From an uncultured Acidobacteriota bacterium (GTDB lineage Bacteria > Acidobacteriota > Terriglobia > Terriglobales > Acidobacteriaceae), in assembly GCA_903832475.1 (NCBI GenBank), contig CAILBQ010000507.1, positions 1 through 8,768 on the forward strand: a stretch of DNA of 8,768 nt. Direction: 5' to 3'. Positions 5,931 through 8,768 of the stretch are shown here, piece by piece. A program made the translations under genes and the position numbers. The notes beneath the pieces were generated by a model. That model did no database searches and was not told the origin of the DNA. It worked only from the letters and a program-made list of their open reading frames with translations. Each line of letters opens with the position of its first letter. The stretch's first letter is position 1.

Positions 5931-7061
5931 TCAAGCGCTGTAGCCAAGGGCTCCGGCGATTGCGTTCGTAACTTCGGCTGCTTGCTCGGGCGACAACTTG
6001 TTGAAGAAGGGCAGAGCAAGTGTGCGTTGAGCGACCATCTCGGTTACATCAAGTCGTGCAGTAGGCGCGCCCGGCAAGTCTGCGTACGCGGGCTGAAGGT
6101 GGATGGGCGCAAAGTAACGCCCGCTGGCGATCCCTTGCCGTTTTAGCGACGCCATCAACTGGTCCCGATCGGCCGATGTGCAGGTCGCGTCGAGCCGGAT
6201 GACGTAAACAAACCAGCTGACCCTGCTATTGGGAAGCGATAGCGGAGGCCGTTGAACGTTGGGCATTCCGCAGAGCAAACGGTCATACGCCGCAGCAACT
6301 TCATCGCGGGCAGCGAGCATGGACGGCAGCCTTCGTACCTGCTCGACCCCCAGAGCACAAGCTAACTCCGATAGGCGATAGTTATAGCCCAGCTCGGAGT
6401 GCTGCAGCCAATCATCAGTCGCGTAGCGGCCCTGATTGCGGAGGGCACGCAGACGATCGGCGATCCCGGCATCGCGGGTAAGCAGCATGCCCCCTTCGCC
6501 GGTCGTCATCTGCTTGTTGGGATAAAAAGCAAATGTAGAAATGTCTGCGAATGTTCCGACGAGTTGCTCATTATACGCAGCGCCAATAGCTTCGCAGGCG
6601 TCTTCAATGACGGCCAGATGATGGTGGCGAGTGACGGACAAAAGAGCGTCCATATCCGCGGGAACGCCGAAAGTGTGGACGACGATCACAGCTTTCGTTC
6701 GCGGCGTGATCGCGGCAGAAACCGATCGTGCATCCAGATTCAAAGTATCGGCGTCGATGTCGGCAAATACAGGTGTGGCGCCGACGTAGCGCACAGCGTT
6801 GGCGACGGCGATGAAAGTAAACGATGGAACGATTACTTCATCGCCCGTACCGATATTGAGAGCGAGCAAAGCCAGGTGCAGAGCTGCGGTTCCGGAGCTG
6901 ACGGCAACCGCATAGGGCATGTTGTGAAAGCTCGCGAAGACTTGTTCAAACTCATCGAGCTTTCGACCAAGGCTGAGAGTGTTGGTGCGCAGTACCGCCG
7001 TGACCGCTGCAATTTCCGCCTCCGTGATGTCGGGAGAAGAGAGCGGTATGCGGTAGCTCAT
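5931..7061 (-). CDS. DegT/DnrJ/EryC1/StrS family nucleotide-sugar aminotransferase
   Basis: This encodes 376 residues, the usual size for this PLP-dependent family, which transfers an amino group, usually from glutamate, to a keto-sugar nucleotide. Visible family features: IPLSSPDITEAEI at the N-terminus; the phosphate-binding SSGTAAL (55-61); VPSFTFIAVANAV (78-90); IEDACEAIG with D154, which pairs with the PLP ring nitrogen; and FAFYPNKQMTTGEGG with K183, the Schiff-base lysine. LGYNYRLSEL (224-233) is the conserved segment contributed across the dimer. The ATG at 7061 overlaps the stop of the epimerase gene (ATGA, 7058-7061). The frame stays open upstream to 7400, but that stretch is out-of-frame epimerase sequence. 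With a 4,6-dehydratase upstream, the likely substrate is a 4-keto-6-deoxy-HexNAc nucleotide. The exact product (LegC-, PglE- or perosamine-type) cannot be told from sequence alone. Confidence 0.93.
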   Translation of the reverse strand: MSYRIPLSSPDITEAEIAAVTAVLRTNTLSLGRKLDEFEQVFASFHNMPYAVAVSSGTAALHLALLALNIGTGDEVIVPSFTFIAVANAVRYVGATPVFADIDADTLNLDARSVSAAITPRTKAVIVVHTFGVPADMDALLSVTRHHHLAVIEDACEAIGAAYNEQLVGTFADISTFAFYPNKQMTTGEGGMLLTRDAGIADRLRALRNQGRYATDDWLQHSELGYNYRLSELACALGVEQVRRLPSMLAARDEVAAAYDRLLCGMPNVQRPPLSLPNSRVSWFVYVIRLDATCTSADRDQLMASLKRQGIASGRYFAPIHLQPAYADLPGAPTARLDVTEMVAQRTLALPFFNKLSPEQAAEVTNAIAGALGYSA

Positions 7062-8227
7062 GCGATCTCGGGAAGCTGTGGCAATGAGGTCGGCTGCTTG
7101 ATGAGTATGTCGGCGAGCGCCACGGTGGCAAGGATTTCCGCAATGCGTTCGGCGGCGTGGCCATCTCCGTAAAGGTTGATCATGCCTGCCAGCGAATCGC
7201 GGAATTTCGAAGAGCGGGCCTGCTTGATGGCGGCGAGAATGGCGTGCGACTCGGCGGGAGCATCCAGCACATTGAGATTGCGCTCCCGGCCCTGCTGACG
7301 GATGCCGATGTTGACGGAAGGCAGCGCGTACGACGCCGTTTCCATGATGCCGCTGGAGGAGTTGCCCACCAGTGCATCGACGTGGCGCAGCAGACTCCAA
7401 TAGGTGATGGCGTCAAGGTTGACGAAGATCTTCGTTTTGGGCCGGGCAGCCGCAAACGCTTCGGTGCGCTGGATGAGCAGGCGGCTCCCTGCGTCGGCGT
7501 TGGGATAGACAAAGAGGATCTGTCCGTACACCGCGGTGAGCGCGGCGAAAAGCTCTTCCGCTTCCTGAGTTGTGTCGCGGAAGATGGTCGCGGGATGGAA
7601 GGCGACGAGAATAGTGGGCTGCAGCAGGTCAATGCTCAGTCGTTGTTCAAGTTCTTCGCGCGTGTGCATCTTGCTGCGGCGCAAGTGGTCGAGAGAGGGT
7701 GCGCCGGCGCGATGCACGCGCCACGGTTCTTCGCCCATGGCGATCACTCGGCGACGGGCCGTCTCGGTCGAAGTGAAGTGAACGTGGGCAAGCTTGGTGA
7801 GCGCGTTGCGCACGCTGTCGTCAATGGCTCCCTGGCTGATTTCCCCACCTTCGATATGAGCGATCGGAAGGCGCAGCGCCAGGGCAACAGAGGCCGGCGC
7901 GAGCATTTCGTAACGGTCGGCAATGAGCAGAAGCAGGTCAGGTCGCCAGGCGCCCAGGGTGTCCGCGAGCGAGAGCGTGGCCAGGCCGATGGTCTTGGCC
8001 ATGCCCACGTCGGAGTCGGAGCTGAGAAGGCATTCGATCTTTGCGATGAGAGGAAATCCATCCTTCTCGATTTCGCGGATGGTATTCCCAAACTCGGGAG
8101 AGAGATGCGCACCGAGCGCGATCACGCCCAACTCAACATCGCTTCGATGTGCGAGCTCATGCAACGGCCAGTAAAGATGGCTGTAATCGGCGCGTGAGGT
8201 GGTGACAACGGCAATCCGGCGTCTCAT
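7058..8227 (-). CDS. neuC: NeuC/LegG-type hydrolysing UDP-N-acetylglucosamine 2-epimerase
   Basis: This encodes 389 residues with the GT-B-like epimerase fold. Enzymes of this group invert C2 and hydrolyse the nucleotide, releasing ManNAc or a diamino-dideoxy relative for nonulosonic acid synthesis. Motifs: TTSRADYSHL (9-18), close to the TGTRADYG of NeuC proteins; IADRYEMLAP (102-111); AHIEGGEISQGAIDDSVR (123-140), the family hallmark, with probable catalytic acids E126 and D136/D137; FHPAT with H211; and GNSSSGIMETASYALPSVNI (288-307), nucleotide-binding. The HIEGG..GAIDDSVRNALTKL pattern points to the NeuC/LegG branch rather than WecB. The ATG at 8227 overlaps the stop of the dehydratase gene (ATGA, 8224-8227). 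A GTG at 8251, eight codons upstream in frame, is less likely because of this overlap. Whether it acts on UDP-GlcNAc or on a 4-amino-6-deoxy derivative is not visible; the adjacent dehydratase and aminotransferase favour the latter. Confidence 0.92.
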   Translation of the reverse strand: MRRRIAVVTTSRADYSHLYWPLHELAHRSDVELGVIALGAHLSPEFGNTIREIEKDGFPLIAKIECLLSSDSDVGMAKTIGLATLSLADTLGAWRPDLLLLIADRYEMLAPASVALALRLPIAHIEGGEISQGAIDDSVRNALTKLAHVHFTSTETARRRVIAMGEEPWRVHRAGAPSLDHLRRSKMHTREELEQRLSIDLLQPTILVAFHPATIFRDTTQEAEELFAALTAVYGQILFVYPNADAGSRLLIQRTEAFAAARPKTKIFVNLDAITYWSLLRHVDALVGNSSSGIMETASYALPSVNIGIRQQGRERNLNVLDAPAESHAILAAIKQARSSKFRDSLAGMINLYGDGHAAERIAEILATVALADILIKQPTSLPQLPEIA

Positions 8228-8768
8228 CGCGCGACCGCTCCCACACTGCACCGTTCCATGAGTTGTTGCAACTGGATGCTCATCCGATAGTCCGGGACAA
8301 TTTCGACAAGTGTGTTCATCGCTTGAAGCAGATTGCGTCGATCGACGGATTGTGCGAGCCGCGATAGCTGAGCATCCAGCGGATGCTTTTCGATGGAAGA
8401 CGGTTGAACCTCGACCAGGCCCGGCAGTCTGGATGGGGCGCTGTGTTCGCTCGCGGAGTACAGTAATTCGTGCAGTTTCTCACCGGCACGCAGGCCGGCG
8501 TAAACGCATTCGACGGGGCGCACCGCTGCATGGGCCGAGGCGAGAAACTCCGCAAGGTCTGAGATCCGGTGCGATCGCTCAAGCCTGGGGATGAGCAGCC
8601 TTGGACCTCGCTCGGATGTTGCCGCTGTAAGCAACAAGTCGACAGTTTCGTCGCTGGTAAGAAAGAAGCGGTCCGCCTCCGGATGGGTGATGGTGATCGG
8701 GCCGCCGGCAGCGATCTGTTTAAGAAAGGTTTCGACGACACTGCCTTCAGAGCCGAGCACGTTGGCCA
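8224..8768 (-). CDS. Nucleotide-sugar 4,6-dehydratase (CapD/FlaA1/PseB type), C-terminal part
   Basis: The frame is open to the window edge, so the NAD-binding Rossmann half and the start lie beyond 8768. The visible 180 residues begin ANVLGSEGSVVETF, the conserved segment that follows the Rossmann core in extended SDR sugar-modifying enzymes (polysaccharide biosynthesis family, PF02719 type). Next come ITITHPEADRFFLTSDETVDLLL (THPE..RFFLT, a family hallmark), LLIPRLERSHRISDLAEFLA, and the C-terminal motif GLRAGEKLHELLYS (compare GxRPGEKLHE in PseB and CapD). Such enzymes convert UDP-GlcNAc to a 4-keto-6-deoxy sugar, the substrate for the downstream aminotransferase. The missing half contains the catalytic residues, so 4,6-dehydratase with or without 5-epimerase activity cannot be distinguished. 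The codon at 8758-8760 is an internal GTG, not a start. The stop overlaps the epimerase ATG. Confidence 0.88.
   Translation of the reverse strand, partial: ANVLGSEGSVVETFLKQIAAGGPITITHPEADRFFLTSDETVDLLLTAATSERGPRLLIPRLERSHRISDLAEFLASAHAAVRPVECVYAGLRAGEKLHELLYSASEHSAPSRLPGLVEVQPSSIEKHPLDAQLSRLAQSVDRRNLLQAMNTLVEIVPDYRMSIQLQQLMERCSVGAVAR

Noticed and set aside
5890..5934. Start of pepP at TTG 5934, giving a 4-base overlap with the aminotransferase gene
   Set aside because: The overlap is tempting, but no Shine-Dalgarno was seen for it and it would put 15 polar residues before the signal peptide. The ATG at 5889 has AGAGG at 8 bases.
6399..7172. Plus-strand open frame of 257 codons antisense to the aminotransferase
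   Set aside because: It is a shadow of the PLP-enzyme gene; the predicted peptide has no coherent motifs.
7062..7400. N-terminal extension of the aminotransferase by 113 codons
   Set aside because: The stretch is Arg/His-rich out-of-frame epimerase sequence. The ATGA overlap at 7058-7061 and the normal family length place the start at 7061.
7157..8197. Plus-strand open frame of 346 codons antisense to the epimerase gene
   Set aside because: It mirrors the codon structure of a well-supported gene in GC-rich DNA, shows no recognisable domain and has no ribosome binding site that I can see.

Overview
The window is about 60% GC by eye and carries eight protein-coding genes, two of them cut by the window edges. 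The gene types suggest a Gram-negative soil bacterium of the Acidobacteriota (Terriglobia-like): an RNase E/G whose S1 domain appears to be split by a very long disordered insert, and a small outer-membrane beta-barrel ending in Phe. This placement is an inference from gene style, not from a marker gene. I see no tRNA, rRNA, CRISPR array, insertion sequence or integration site.

Left part (1-3717, + strand): the 3' portion of a ribonuclease E/G gene (at least 898 codons, 5' end outside the window) ends at a clear intrinsic terminator (2731-2766). A 100-base leader with two small hairpins and a good ribosome binding site follows, then a gene for an exported beta-barrel protein. A long hairpin at 3738-3775 separates this gene from the convergent minus-strand genes.

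Right part (3782-8768, - strand): six genes run leftward in one tightly packed array. In transcription order they are a nucleotide-sugar dehydratase (5' end outside the window), a NeuC-type hydrolysing UDP-GlcNAc 2-epimerase, a DegT/DnrJ/EryC1/StrS aminotransferase, an exported Xaa-Pro aminopeptidase, an unrecognised 121-residue acidic protein, and an unrecognised four-helix membrane protein. The three sugar genes are joined by ATGA overlaps. After a 41-base gap, the last three are joined by TAATG and TAA-TTG junctions.

The sugar genes together fit synthesis of an amino-deoxy sugar or nonulosonic-acid (sialic or legionaminic-like) precursor for a surface glycan. The synthase and the CMP-transferase that would prove this are not in the window. 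The most unusual item is the RNase: at least 470 residues of charge-patterned linker, with Arg/Gly blocks at both visible ends and repeated short motifs, precede the second half of its S1 RNA-binding domain. No wholly new multi-gene system is evident. The two unrecognised genes coupled to the peptidase are the best candidates for undescribed function.
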